64,000 nucleotides of DNA from positions 62,001 through 126,000 of the forward strand of contig NZ_JAUHHF010000002.1 of the NCBI RefSeq assembly GCF_030410395.1. Direction: 5' to 3'. The stretch is from Zwartia panacis (lineage in GTDB: Bacteria; Pseudomonadota; Gammaproteobacteria; Burkholderiales; Burkholderiaceae_B). The notes beneath the pieces are model-generated. The model was not told the DNA's origin and made no database searches. It worked only from the letters and a program-made list of their open reading frames with translations. Each line of letters begins with the position of its first letter. Positions within the stretch are counted from its first letter, which is position 1. Below, piece by piece: positions 16,076-25,220 of this stretch. Position numbers and translations under genes: made by a program.

Positions 16076-16481
16076 GCTGAGCGCGGATCACGAGCTTGCA
16101 GAACGTTTCGGGTGTGTAGAGACGGGCGATGTGATCCACACGCATCGGTGTCTTGAAGCGAGAAGCGTCAATCTCAGACAAATACTCGCGCAAACGGGCC
16201 AAGCCCTTTTCAGTCAGAACACCATTTTCCTCGAACTCGGAAACGGGCATGTCGCCGCGTACATCCTCGATGATCTTGCCACGTGGCACTTTAATCTTAA
16301 AGGCACGCTCAAGACGGAAAACCATGTCTAGAAAGTCGATCGATTCGGCATCGAGGCCTTCGATCAGGGAGACATCGAGTTTGATGTCATCAACGTCACA
16401 GCCAAGTGCATCGGCCATCGTTTTTTGAACGGTCGGGAAAACCGCCATGATTTCTTCTTTCGAGATGACTGCTTCAGCCAT
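16053..16481 (-). CDS. Acyl carrier protein with C-terminal extension
   Basis: A 142-residue protein whose first ~85 residues form an ACP domain. The phosphopantetheine serine is Ser47 in GLDAESIDFLD, followed by the acidic helix II LDMVFRLERAFKIKVP. A normal ACP is ~78 residues; here about 55 further residues follow, predicted to be helical and ending in TPETFCKLVIRAQRES. The extension may dock to partner enzymes. The protein should be activated by an AcpS-type enzyme, and one is encoded at the end of this cassette. It begins 99 nt after the fabG stop codon, the largest gap inside the cassette. Confidence 0.9.
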   Translation of the reverse strand: MAEAVISKEEIMAVFPTVQKTMADALGCDVDDIKLDVSLIEGLDAESIDFLDMVFRLERAFKIKVPRGKIIEDVRGDMPVSEFEENGVLTEKGLARLREYLSEIDASRFKTPMRVDHIARLYTPETFCKLVIRAQRESQAAG

Positions 16482-16580
16482 GATTTACTCCGTATGTGTA
16501 TCAGCGCGCGCTATTTTAACCCAACTATCAGGGAAATCCCGCCCCGCGAAACCGCTTAGACAAGAGTGAATTCCCCTGTT

Positions 16581-17339
16581 TCAGCCCATTTTAAAACCGC
16601 CATCGACATAAAGAATCTGTCCGGTGACGTAGCCAGCCATGTCTGACACCAAGAATGCTACTGCATTTGCCACATCCTGAGCCGCACCATACCGTTTTAA
16701 CAGAATGTTGCCCTTTACCTCGTCTTCGGCCAAATCCCTGACTTGTTGGGACATTTCTGTCTCGATCACACCGGGTGCCACCGCATTGACCAGGATCTTG
16801 CGCGGTGCGAGTTCAACCGCCATCGCACGGGTTAAGGCATCGACCGCACCCTTGCTCGCGGCGTAATTTGCCTGCCCACGCCCAGCTTTGGCACCTGCGA
16901 CAGAGGAAAGATTGACAATTCGGCCGGCGCGCTGCGACATCATGTAAGGAATCACCGGGCGCGTGACGTTGAACACGCCGCCAACATTGGTGTTGAGGAC
17001 AGAAGAGATTTCCTCGTCTTCCATCGCGGCCATCAGGTTATCGCGCACAATTCCGGCATTGTTGACCAGAATATCAATCCGCTCGCAGCGGTCAGCAACG
17101 GCCTCGACCGCAGCAGCGCAGGCCGCCGCATCGCTGACATCGACTTGCACAGCCGTCGCCTGGCCACCTGCAGCAGAAACGGCTGCCACGACCTCGTCGG
17201 CCGCGGCTTGATTGCCTTTGAAGAAAAAAGTGACATTGACCCCTTCAGCCGCGAGTGTTTCCACGATCGCACGGCCAATTCCACGAGACCCACCGGTCAC
17301 AATCGCGACTTTTCCCGACAAACCTGATTTGAACGTCAT
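16581..17339 (-). CDS. fabG: 3-oxoacyl-ACP reductase (FabG-type SDR)
   Basis: A 252-residue classical short-chain dehydrogenase/reductase. The cofactor loop is TGGSRGIGRA, followed by LVNNAGIV, the catalytic serine in NLSSVAG and YAASK (YX3K), and the C-terminal GYVTGQILYVDGGF of FabG. It would reduce 3-oxoacyl-ACP to 3-hydroxyacyl-ACP with NADPH. The start at 17339 lies 5 nt after the stop of the FabL-like gene; the open frame continues upstream into that gene but the homology does not. The position between the enoyl reductase and ACP genes marks it as part of the dedicated cassette, separate from the housekeeping fabG usually found with fabD. Confidence 0.92.
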   Translation of the reverse strand: MTFKSGLSGKVAIVTGGSRGIGRAIVETLAAEGVNVTFFFKGNQAAADEVVAAVSAAGGQATAVQVDVSDAAACAAAVEAVADRCERIDILVNNAGIVRDNLMAAMEDEEISSVLNTNVGGVFNVTRPVIPYMMSQRAGRIVNLSSVAGAKAGRGQANYAASKGAVDALTRAMAVELAPRKILVNAVAPGVIETEMSQQVRDLAEDEVKGNILLKRYGAAQDVANAVAFLVSDMAGYVTGQILYVDGGFKMG

Positions 17340-17344
17340 GATTT

Positions 17345-18115
17345 TTAACCCGAAATGGCGAAACCGCCGTCGACAACCAAAGTATGTCCATTGACCCAGG
17401 CAGCCTCGGGCAAGCACAACAGATAGACCGCATCCGCGACATTGGCAGGCAATAAACTGGGGCCTGCTGGCGTACGCGCCGCGAATTCAGACAGCACTTG
17501 ATCGCGATTGGGAAAATGGCTCAACGCATCGGTATCGACCACACCGGCAGAAACGGTGTTGACACGGATACCGCGTGGACCCAGCTCTTGGGCAAGCGTG
17601 CGCACCAGGGACTCCAGTGCGGCTTTCGAGGCACCAATAAAACCATAATGCGGCATCGCGCGCTGGGCGCCAAGACTGGACATAGCAATAATTCGACCTC
17701 CGTTTTTCATCAACGGCGCGGCGTGCTGGGCCAGTAAATTCACCGCAAAGGCATTCGTCTCGAGACACCAGCGAAAATGCTTGAGTGTCATATCCATCGC
17801 GGGTTTGAGCACACCCGAAGCTGCATTGCTGATGACGATATCGAGATGACCAAACTCTTTGGTGATGACCTCGAACATTTCCGCCACGCTGTCTGGCACA
17901 CCAACGCTCGCCTGAACCGCGATCGCGCGTCGGCCCATGGCGCGCACCTCGGCGCACACCGCCTCGGCTTCGTCAGAGCTGTTGTAGTAGTTGGCAACGA
18001 TATCGCAACCGGCGGAGGCCAGTTTCAGGGCACATGCACGACCGATGCCGCGTGCGGCGCCGGTCACCAAAGCCACTTTACCTGACAGAGGCAGACTCAT
18101 CATGGGGGGGATCAC
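17345..18115 (-). CDS. FabL-like enoyl-ACP reductase (SDR)
   Basis: An SDR of ~252-256 residues that resembles Bacillus FabL more than FabG. It has TGAARGIGRA, the segment SNAASGVLKPAMDM, and an active-site pattern YGFIGASK, which is YX6K as in enoyl-ACP reductases rather than the YX3K of ketoreductases. The later DTDALSHFPNRD and RTPAGPS segments also match FabL as I remember it. It would reduce trans-2-enoyl-ACP to a saturated chain. Start is uncertain: GTG at 18115 or ATG at 18103 or 18100, none with a clear ribosome site. It is the first gene of the cassette and diverges from mmsA, so the 119-nt gap to 18235 should hold both promoters. Confidence 0.85.
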   Translation of the reverse strand: MIPPMMSLPLSGKVALVTGAARGIGRACALKLASAGCDIVANYYNSSDEAEAVCAEVRAMGRRAIAVQASVGVPDSVAEMFEVITKEFGHLDIVISNAASGVLKPAMDMTLKHFRWCLETNAFAVNLLAQHAAPLMKNGGRIIAMSSLGAQRAMPHYGFIGASKAALESLVRTLAQELGPRGIRVNTVSAGVVDTDALSHFPNRDQVLSEFAARTPAGPSLLPANVADAVYLLCLPEAAWVNGHTLVVDGGFAISG

Positions 18116-18234
18116 TTGTAAGAGAAAGCAAAAGTTTAACCAAGATCACAAAAAGCGACCAATCAGGACCGCAGAGACGATCCAGCCATCTTACAATGGA
18201 GAATTGACTGATCACTTACGCTAAAGGAACATGC

Positions 18235-19758
18235 ATGTCCAAGCAGCCTCCAATGCCCGCCATTCCCGCCATCGTCTCCCAATGGATTCATGGCCAATCC
18301 GTCACGCACCCAGGGGCACGGACTCAGGATGTGTTCAACCCGGCGACTGGACAGGCCACCCGCAAAGTTGAACTTGCGACGCTGGAAACCGTCAACGAGG
18401 CTGTCGCGAGCGCAAAAGCCGCCTTCCCCGCCTGGTCGGACACCCCACCCATCCGCCGCGCCCGCATCATGAACAACTTTCTGGCGCTGCTCAATACTCA
18501 CAAGGATGAGCTCGCCTCGATCATCACCCAAGAGCACGGCAAGGTCTTTACCGACGCCCAAGGTGAGGTGATGCGCGGCATCGATATCGTCGAGTTCGCT
18601 TGCGGCATGCCCCAGTTGCTCAAAGGCGACTTCACGGATCAGGTGTCGACCGGCATTGACAACTGGACTTTGCGCCAGCCTCTTGGCGTGGTTGCGGGCA
18701 TTACCCCTTTCAACTTCCCATGCATGGTGCCTTGCTGGATGTTCCCGGTCGCGATTGCGGCAGGCAACTGTTTTGTACTCAAGCCGAGCGAACGCGACCC
18801 TTCCGCCTCGATTTTCATGGCTGAATTATTTAAAAAAGCCGGTCTTCCAGATGGCGTTTTCAACGTCGTCCAGGGTGACAAGGTCGCGGTTGACGGTTTG
18901 CTCGAGCATCCTGATGTCAAAGCCATCAGCTTTGTGGGTTCGACCCCGATTGCACAGTACATCTACCAGCGCGGCGCCGATCTCGGTAAACGCGTCCAAG
19001 CGCTTGGGGGTGCGAAAAACCACATGGTCGTCATGCCAGATGCGGATATCGAACAGGCGGTCGACGGACTGATTGGCGCGGCCTACGGTTCCGCCGGCGA
19101 GCGTTGCATGGCGATCTCCGTCGCGGTGCTGGTAGGTGATGTCGCCGACAAGATCGTGCCCTTGCTGGCCGAGCGCGCTAAAAAGCTCAAAATTAAAAAT
19201 GGACTGGAGCTCGACGCTGAAATGGGTCCGATCGTGACTCGCCAGGCTCTCGAGCGTATCGAGGGCTATATCGACATTGGCGTGAAAGAAGGCGCCAAAC
19301 TGGTGGTTGACGGTCGCGGCCTCAAGGTCCCCGGGCACGAGCAGGGTTTCTTTACCGGCGGTTCACTGTTTGACCATGTCACGCCCGAGATGCGCATCTA
19401 TAAAGAAGAAATTTTTGGACCTGTCCTGGGCTGCGTTCGAGTCAAGGATTTTGCACAGGCTGTCGATCTCATCAACGCCCATGAGTTTGGCAATGGCGTG
19501 TCTTGCTACACCCGCGATGGAAACGTCGCGCGTGAGTTTGGTCGCCGCATTCAGGTCGGCATGGTGGGTATCAATGTTCCCATCCCTGTGCCCATGGCCT
19601 GGCATGGTTTTGGTGGGTGGAAAAAGAGCTTGTTTGGCGACATGCATGCCTACGGCGAAGAGGGTGTGCGTTTCTACACCAAGCAAAAATCCATCATGCA
19701 GCGCTGGCCCGAAACCATCGGCAAGGGCGCTGAATTTGTCATGCCGACCGCCAAATAA
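18235..19758 (+). CDS. mmsA: CoA-acylating methylmalonate-semialdehyde dehydrogenase
   Basis: A 507-residue aldehyde dehydrogenase that converts methylmalonate semialdehyde (and malonate semialdehyde) with NAD and CoA to propionyl-CoA (or acetyl-CoA) and CO2, in valine, inositol or beta-alanine breakdown. Visible are Asn160 in ITPFNFP, the catalytic Cys291 in [11 protein letters not shown] and the [11 protein letters not shown] segment, where MmsA lacks the general-base Glu of ordinary aldehyde dehydrogenases. The end carries KSIMQRWP, typical of the family. AAAGGA lies 6 nt before the ATG. queC follows 14 nt downstream. No mmsB or inositol genes are in the window. Confidence 0.94.
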   Translation: MSKQPPMPAIPAIVSQWIHGQSVTHPGARTQDVFNPATGQATRKVELATLETVNEAVASAKAAFPAWSDTPPIRRARIMNNFLALLNTHKDELASIITQEHGKVFTDAQGEVMRGIDIVEFACGMPQLLKGDFTDQVSTGIDNWTLRQPLGVVAGITPFNFPCMVPCWMFPVAIAAGNCFVLKPSERDPSASIFMAELFKKAGLPDGVFNVVQGDKVAVDGLLEHPDVKAISFVGSTPIAQYIYQRGADLGKRVQALGGAKNHMVVMPDADIEQAVDGLIGAAYGSAGERCMAISVAVLVGDVADKIVPLLAERAKKLKIKNGLELDAEMGPIVTRQALERIEGYIDIGVKEGAKLVVDGRGLKVPGHEQGFFTGGSLFDHVTPEMRIYKEEIFGPVLGCVRVKDFAQAVDLINAHEFGNGVSCYTRDGNVAREFGRRIQVGMVGINVPIPVPMAWHGFGGWKKSLFGDMHAYGEEGVRFYTKQKSIMQRWPETIGKGAEFVMPTAK

Positions 19759-19772
19759 CAACGGAAACAGGC

Positions 19773-20468
19773 ATGACAAAAAGAGCAGTATGTTTACTCA
19801 GCGGTGGTCTGGACTCGACCACCGTACTTGCGATCGCACAGGATGAAGGCTATGAGGTCTTTGCCCTGAGCTTTCGTTACGGTCAGCGTCACTCCGTCGA
19901 GCTTGAAAAGGCGACGGAGTTTGCGCGAGCCCGTGGCGTGTCTAAACACGTCATTCTTGATTTGGATTTACGCAGTTTTGGCGGGTCTGCGCTAACGGCC
20001 GACATTCCCGTACCCAAAGGGCACTCTGTTGACGATATTAGTGCAGGGATTCCCATCACATATGTCCCCGCAAGAAATACGATTTTTTTAAGTCTTGCTC
20101 TAGGTTGGGCTGAGGTGCTTGGCGCACAGGATATTTTCGTAGGCGTCAATGCGATGGACTACAGCGGCTATCCGGACTGTCGGCCCGAATACATCGAAGC
20201 CTTTGAACACTTGGGCAACCTGGCCACCAAAGCAGGTGTCGAAGGCCGTCAGCGCCTCAAAATTCGAGCCCCGCTAGTCAAAATGACCAAAGCGGACATT
20301 ATTCGACGTGGTATGGAGCTAGGGGTCGATTATGCTGAAACCACAAGCTGCTATGACCCCAGTCCACAGGGCGCACCTTGTAAACAATGCGATTCGTGCC
20401 TATTGCGCGCCAAAGGTTTTGCCGAGTTGGGCCTGACTGATCCGCTTGATTTGAAATTCTCGGCCTGA
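19773..20468 (+). CDS. queC: 7-cyano-7-deazaguanine synthase
   Basis: QueC converts 7-carboxy-7-deazaguanine to preQ0 with ATP and ammonia, on the way to queuosine in tRNA. The 231-residue protein has the PP-loop SGGLDS (10-15) and the four zinc cysteines at 193, 203, 206 and 209 ([17 protein letters not shown]), with [16 protein letters not shown] in between. Length and order are those of the family. It is 14 nt from mmsA and probably shares its transcript, although the two pathways are unrelated. No other queuosine genes are nearby. Confidence 0.96.
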   Translation: MTKRAVCLLSGGLDSTTVLAIAQDEGYEVFALSFRYGQRHSVELEKATEFARARGVSKHVILDLDLRSFGGSALTADIPVPKGHSVDDISAGIPITYVPARNTIFLSLALGWAEVLGAQDIFVGVNAMDYSGYPDCRPEYIEAFEHLGNLATKAGVEGRQRLKIRAPLVKMTKADIIRRGMELGVDYAETTSCYDPSPQGAPCKQCDSCLLRAKGFAELGLTDPLDLKFSA

Positions 20469-20501
20469 CACCAAACCGCTCGGGCTCTGGCGAGCAAAAA
20501 T

Positions 20502-21776
20502 CTAGCGGGTCTGCAAGGCAAGCGAAAATTCTGGCACGTAGGTCACAAGCATCAACACCACCAGCATGATCGCGATAAAAGGCCATATTTTCGAGGCCAC
20601 TTCGCCAAGCTTCAGTCCGCTGATCGCCATGCCGACAAACAAGCAATAACCGATGGGAGGCGCAGCCATTCCAATCGCAACGTTCGTCACAATGATCGCG
20701 CCAAAATGAATCGGATCGATCGCAAAGCTCTTTGCAATCGCAATTAAAAGTGGGCCCAGAACGACCATGATGGCAATTTCATCCATCACGGCTGCCAACA
20801 AGAAAAACGCGATATTCAATACCAGCAGCATTAACCACTTTTGCTGAATATTTTCTGACAGCCAAGCCGCCAATTTCGGCGCAAGTTGCTCCTGCGCGAT
20901 CAAGATGCCAAAACCTGCCGAAAAAATCACAATCGACATCACGATCGCCGTGATTTTGAGAGAACGCCAGATAATGGGTGAGAGGTCTGCAAACTTCAGC
21001 TGCTTTTCAATCACCATTCCTACAAATAGTGCATAGACACAGCTCACAACAGCCGCTTCAGTGGGAGTAAACACACCGCCGTAAATACCACCCAGCACGA
21101 TCACCGGTGCCAGGAGCGCCCAGACACCCTCGCGCAAAGCGAGTCGAATTTCCTTGAGACTCGCACGCTTTTGAGTGGGGATCTTATTGCGCTTGGCATA
21201 CCACCAGCACACAAGCGTCAAACCAAACGCCATCACTAACCCGGGAATAACACCCGCACTAAAAAGTCTAGAAATAGATTGCTCGGCGATCACCCCCCAA
21301 ATCACAAAGGCGATAGAGGGCGGGATCAGGGGAGCTAACACACCGGCACTCACCGCGAGCGCTGTTGCGAAGGCTTTGCCATAACCACGCTCCGCCATCG
21401 CGGGGATCATGATCGCGCCAATCGCCGCTGTCGTTGCGGGAGCTGATCCTGAAATCGCTGCAAAAATAGCCGCGGCCAATACCGTGACATGGCCCAGGCC
21501 ACCTGTTAGATGCCGTACAAAAACATCTGCAACCCTGATCAGGCGCGCCGATAAACCGCCGGCCGACATCAACTCTCCGGCCAGCATAAAAAAAGGAATG
21601 GCTAATAATGAAAAAGACTGCGTGCCCGCCAATACCGACTGTGGCATCAACAAAGGTTCAATACCGGCCACTAACAAAGATACCGCAACGACAATACCGA
21701 TCGCAAAAGCAAACGGGACGCCGAGCAGCATGAGCACACCAAATCCGGCCGACAACAGAAATGCCACACTACTCAT
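20502..21776 (-). CDS. dctM: TRAP transporter large permease subunit
   Basis: A 424-residue integral membrane protein with about twelve hydrophobic segments, the large (M) subunit of a tripartite ATP-independent periplasmic transporter. Typical features are the early SLLAIPFFMLAGELM, the glycine- and alanine-rich ISGSAPATTAAIGAIMIP and GMAAPPIGYCLFVG near the end. It forms the ion-coupled translocation path. It overlaps the small subunit gene by 8 nt and is the last gene of a four-gene minus-strand unit (hydrolase, dctP, dctQ, dctM). Confidence 0.95.
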   Translation of the reverse strand: MSSVAFLLSAGFGVLMLLGVPFAFAIGIVVAVSLLVAGIEPLLMPQSVLAGTQSFSLLAIPFFMLAGELMSAGGLSARLIRVADVFVRHLTGGLGHVTVLAAAIFAAISGSAPATTAAIGAIMIPAMAERGYGKAFATALAVSAGVLAPLIPPSIAFVIWGVIAEQSISRLFSAGVIPGLVMAFGLTLVCWWYAKRNKIPTQKRASLKEIRLALREGVWALLAPVIVLGGIYGGVFTPTEAAVVSCVYALFVGMVIEKQLKFADLSPIIWRSLKITAIVMSIVIFSAGFGILIAQEQLAPKLAAWLSENIQQKWLMLLVLNIAFFLLAAVMDEIAIMVVLGPLLIAIAKSFAIDPIHFGAIIVTNVAIGMAAPPIGYCLFVGMAISGLKLGEVASKIWPFIAIMLVVLMLVTYVPEFSLALQTR

Positions 21777-22239
21777 TGAGGGACTCCGCCCAAGGCATCA
21801 GCCTCTCAAACGAAAACAAAGCGATCAGTACGCCAAAAACAGGTGCGGCGGCATAGAGTAGCTCGATCGGGAAACCCACCGCAGCCGAGGTCGATCCTCG
21901 CGTTTCCTGCAGGTAACCCCAGCCGGAGTAGGCGATAAATAGACCCAGCGCGAGCAAGAGCAAGGCAATCAGTCGCTCCAGCCATTTGTGCATTGACACC
22001 GGCAAGACATTGATCAGCAAGTCCATCCGGGCATGTGTCATACGACGCACCCCGATGGAGGTAGAAATCACAATGACCCACGCAAACCCGAGCAGGGCAA
22101 GCTCTTCGCTCCAGCTCAGAGACTTGCCAAAAACATAACGCAAAAACACCTGCGCCGCCAAGGCTAAAAGCATCAGCATCACGAGTGTGACAGCAGTGAG
22201 CTTTAAAACCTTTTCGAGCAAATCAAAATAGCGGCGCAT
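21769..22239 (-). CDS. dctQ: TRAP transporter small permease subunit
   Basis: A 156-residue protein with four membrane segments, the small (Q) subunit of the TRAP transporter. It contains the family pattern SWSEELALLGFAWVIVIST and RRMTHARMDLLI. Its gene lies between dctP (27 nt away) and dctM (8-nt overlap), as expected for a complex needing matched amounts. It stabilises the large subunit and helps to receive the solute receptor. Confidence 0.94.
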   Translation of the reverse strand: MRRYFDLLEKVLKLTAVTLVMLMLLALAAQVFLRYVFGKSLSWSEELALLGFAWVIVISTSIGVRRMTHARMDLLINVLPVSMHKWLERLIALLLLALGLFIAYSGWGYLQETRGSTSAAVGFPIELLYAAAPVFGVLIALFSFERLMPWAESLNE

Positions 22240-22266
22240 CGGTGTTTCCTAACATGTGCTCGAAGA

Positions 22267-23262
22267 TTACTTCACGGAGTCGAGAGCCTGATTCACCATG
22301 GACTCGCCCACAGTCTTTTTGGCCTTTTCATACATAGGCTGAACAGACGCGCGGAAAGCACTGACGTCACCAACAGTATTGACTTTCATGCCCTTCTTTT
22401 CGAGACCGCTCAACAACGCTTTTTCATTTTTATTCACGGCGATACGTTGCGCTGCCGTCGCCTGCTTGCCCGCCTCGATCACCGCCGCGCGCTGCTCTGC
22501 ATTGAGCTTGTCAAAGCTTCGCTTGGACATAATCAGCTCAATCGCCGAGTAGGTGTGATTAGTCAGAGAAAGGAACTTTGTCACCTCGTACATTTTGCTG
22601 CTGTCGATCACAGCGATCGGGATTTCAAGACCATCGATTGTGCCTTGCTGGACTGCGGTGAAAGTTTCACCCCACGCCATTGGCACGGCAGCACCACCCA
22701 TCGAAGTGAACATATCAATGAACACAGGGTTTTGCATCACACGGTATTTCACACCCGATACGTCAGCAGGTGCGCTCACTGGTTTTTTGTTATTGATCAT
22801 CTGGCGGAAACCACCTTCCATATAGCCTAGCACCATGATGTTTTTCTTGGCGAGCAAGGCAGACAGGTCCTGTCCGACTTTTCCGTCCAGAGCTTTCTGT
22901 GCCTGTGCCTCATTTGAATAAAGGAAAGGCAGGTCATTGATCTGGAAAGCAGGCTCGATCTGCGCGATCACAGCGTTTGTAATAATCGCTGAATCGACCG
23001 TACCAAAACGCACACCCTCCATCATCTGCTTTTCGTCACCAAGTTGGCGATTGGGATAAAGCTGCACCTGAACAGATCCTTTGGTCAGCTTTTCAACAGC
23101 ATCTTTAAAAGCGTGCGCACCCACGGCGTACGGATCGGTTGGGCTATCTGCGGTGGTCCAGCCCAGTTTGAGCACAGTTTGAGCACTGGCGACAGTCGGC
23201 ATGGAAAAAGTGAATGCAGCTGAAACAATAGCGGATAAGGCCAGCAAGTGACGACGTTTCAT
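22267..23262 (-). CDS. dctP: TRAP transporter substrate-binding protein
   Basis: A 331-residue periplasmic receptor of the DctP family with a signal peptide ending in ASA (about 1-27). Family marks include YPNRQLGDEKQMMEGVRFGTVD, the region around LPFLYSN, KYRVMQNPVF with the conserved arginine that binds the ligand carboxylate, and AVQQGTIDGLEIPI. Carboxylate-containing ligands are therefore likely. Its gene is preceded by a lactonase-like hydrolase gene 42 nt upstream, which suggests that the imported compound or its breakdown product is handled by that enzyme. Confidence 0.95.
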   Translation of the reverse strand: MKRRHLLALSAIVSAAFTFSMPTVASAQTVLKLGWTTADSPTDPYAVGAHAFKDAVEKLTKGSVQVQLYPNRQLGDEKQMMEGVRFGTVDSAIITNAVIAQIEPAFQINDLPFLYSNEAQAQKALDGKVGQDLSALLAKKNIMVLGYMEGGFRQMINNKKPVSAPADVSGVKYRVMQNPVFIDMFTSMGGAAVPMAWGETFTAVQQGTIDGLEIPIAVIDSSKMYEVTKFLSLTNHTYSAIELIMSKRSFDKLNAEQRAAVIEAGKQATAAQRIAVNKNEKALLSGLEKKGMKVNTVGDVSAFRASVQPMYEKAKKTVGESMVNQALDSVK

Positions 23263-23304
23263 TTTTTATCTCCTGAATGAATTGAAAGCAATGACGATAT
23301 GAAA

Positions 23305-24195
23305 TTAAGCACGCGCACCAGAAAATGGGGCGAAACCGTACAGCACCTCGGGATTTTTAACCAAAATCTGCTGACGCAAAGCCTCAGTCGGTAACCAAGT
23401 AAAAACAGTGTCCGCAATATCGCCATCATTGGGCATCGGCGCGGGAATATTCGGATGAGGCCAGTCTGTCCCCCACACTAACCGGTCGGTGCGTGTATCC
23501 AGCAAGGTATCGACAAAAGGCTGAATCGCTGACCATTTATTAGCGGGTTCAACGACTCGGTATGCGCCTGACAATTTCACCCAAGCTGTGCCTTCCCGCA
23601 CGAGTGCGCACATATTCTGAAAGCCCGCATCTTTGACATCCGGTTTCGAGGGATGTCCAAAATGATCAAACACCACGGGCACACCCAGCTTGGAGGCCCA
23701 AGCGGGGATATCGGGCTGCGCGGCGACATCGACCAAAAACTGAATATGCCAGCCAAAAGGTTTGATCCGGCGCGCAAGTGTTTCGGCGTCGCTCAACTGA
23801 TTGCCGCCAGCGAACAAAATATTGACTCGTGTACCACGCGTACCGGCCTGATGCAGCCGCTCAATCTCTGCATCAGAGCTATCCACAGAGAGAACTGCCA
23901 CTGCACGCAAACGATCTGCATGGGCACGCATCGTGTCATAGAGCGTGCTGTGATCATGGCCATAAACGGAAGGATGCACCAAGACTGCGCGATCCGCGCC
24001 GATCTTGTTGTTCATCGCTTCGAAAGCCGCCCATGGAGCAAGGGTAGGCGTATAAGAACGATTCGCCGTGTGGGGATAAATCGCCGGATCTTCAAAAACA
24101 TGGAAATGGCAATCGACTGTACCTGCAGGCAAACGATTCCTCGGCGCCACCACAGGATCGAAAGGTAAATATTCTGAAGTCATCATGTCGCGCAT
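23305..24195 (-). CDS. Amidohydrolase, 2-pyrone-4,6-dicarboxylate lactonase-like
   Basis: A cytosolic metal-dependent hydrolase of the amidohydrolase superfamily, closest by eye to the LigI / COG3618 lactonases. The barrel motifs are visible: VDCHFHVFED (HxH), the VFDHFGHPSKPD strand, and LVWGTDWPHPN with the catalytic aspartate. The frame opens with TTG at 24204, but the ATG at 24195 or 24186 is more likely; GGGGA precedes the first. It is the promoter-proximal gene of the TRAP unit. A role in opening a lactone of the imported carboxylate, or in aromatic-ring breakdown, is inference from family and context. Confidence 0.88.
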   Translation of the reverse strand: MRDMMTSEYLPFDPVVAPRNRLPAGTVDCHFHVFEDPAIYPHTANRSYTPTLAPWAAFEAMNNKIGADRAVLVHPSVYGHDHSTLYDTMRAHADRLRAVAVLSVDSSDAEIERLHQAGTRGTRVNILFAGGNQLSDAETLARRIKPFGWHIQFLVDVAAQPDIPAWASKLGVPVVFDHFGHPSKPDVKDAGFQNMCALVREGTAWVKLSGAYRVVEPANKWSAIQPFVDTLLDTRTDRLVWGTDWPHPNIPAPMPNDGDIADTVFTWLPTEALRQQILVKNPEVLYGFAPFSGARA

Positions 24196-24397
24196 TGTCC
24201 CCAATATATTTTTTATATGACTGATTTGTCTGTCCGTGATTTAAGCATTTCTAGCGCACAAATGCGATTGACACCTTCTTTGAACAGATCGAGAGGCTCT
24301 AAAACTAGGGTAAACGCTGAGATATTTTTTCTTGCATGCAAGCACCCTCCTCCGGATGCATAATCCACACATCATCTGCCCAACTTTGGAAAACATC

Positions 24398-25207
24398 ATG
24401 AAAACTATGACAATCCGTTTACTGGCTGCCAGCTTGTTCGCTTTGGTTTTAAATTCGGCACAAGCCTATGAGGCGCCAAAAGTCACGCAGACCACGCCAA
24501 GCGTTCCGAAATCAGGCATCTTTATCGGAAATAGCTTTTTCTATTACAACAACAGCATGCATGGCCATTTACGTAACTTTCTCAATGCCGCCGACCCCAA
24601 GCTGCCATTTCGCGGCACCTCTGTCACGATCAGCGGCGCGGGTCTAGACTGGCATAACGTCGAGGCTTACTTTGCGCCTAATGCGATCGGTCGCTATTCC
24701 TTCATCGCCAACAACGAGGTGCGTTTCAACAAAAACGACAAGCTGTTCGACATTGCGATCATGATGGACTGCAGTCAATGCCCCGTGCATCCACAACTGA
24801 AATCCGTGTTTACCGAGTACGTTAAAAAGCACGGCGACACGATTCGCAAAAATGGGGCGGATCCCATTTTGTTCATGTCCTGGGCTTATGCGGACAAACC
24901 TGAAATGACAGAAACCCTCGCAGACGCCTACATCAAGGCCGGCAATGAAAACAACATGATGGTGATCCCGGCTGGAATCGCGTTTGCCAATTCCATCGCA
25001 GGTCGCAAGGACATCGATCTTTATGTCAAAGACAAGCGCCACCCCAGTCTCGCGGGCACTTACTTGGCCGCGGCAGTCACTTACGCATCGCTTTTCAAAA
25101 AATCGCCCATCGACAATAGCTACACTGCGGGGCTTGATCCTGAGGTGGCCAAATACCTGCAAACAGTTGCATGGAACACAGTAAAAGATTTTTATAAATT
25201 GCCATAA
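24398..25207 (+). CDS. Secreted SGNH/GDSL-like hydrolase
   Basis: An exported protein of about 269 residues from the ATG at 24398, with a signal peptide ending in SAQA. The mature N-terminus shows [13 protein letters not shown], in which GNS replaces the GDS of block I, and the C-terminal part has [15 protein letters not shown], the block V Asp-x-x-His pair. Together these suggest an SGNH-fold esterase or a DUF4886-type relative. The middle contains CSQC, which may form a disulfide. It lies 13 nt upstream of glpK, so a shared transcript with the glycerol genes is likely. It could release glycerol or a related alcohol from esters outside the cytoplasm; that is inference. Confidence 0.75.
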   Translation: MKTMTIRLLAASLFALVLNSAQAYEAPKVTQTTPSVPKSGIFIGNSFFYYNNSMHGHLRNFLNAADPKLPFRGTSVTISGAGLDWHNVEAYFAPNAIGRYSFIANNEVRFNKNDKLFDIAIMMDCSQCPVHPQLKSVFTEYVKKHGDTIRKNGADPILFMSWAYADKPEMTETLADAYIKAGNENNMMVIPAGIAFANSIAGRKDIDLYVKDKRHPSLAGTYLAAAVTYASLFKKSPIDNSYTAGLDPEVAKYLQTVAWNTVKDFYKLP

Positions 25208-25220
25208 GCACTCAACGGAC

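Noticed and set aside
11294-18115. Assignment of the acyl cassette as an aryl polyene cluster
   Set aside because: No ammonia lyase, MMPL exporter, glycosyltransferase or LolA-like companion lies in the unit, and an enoyl reductase is present, which would break the conjugated chain.
20474-20500. GCTCG/CGAGC hairpin between queC and dctM as a terminator
   Set aside because: The following bases are A-rich rather than T-rich on the plus strand, and no T-run follows on the minus strand.
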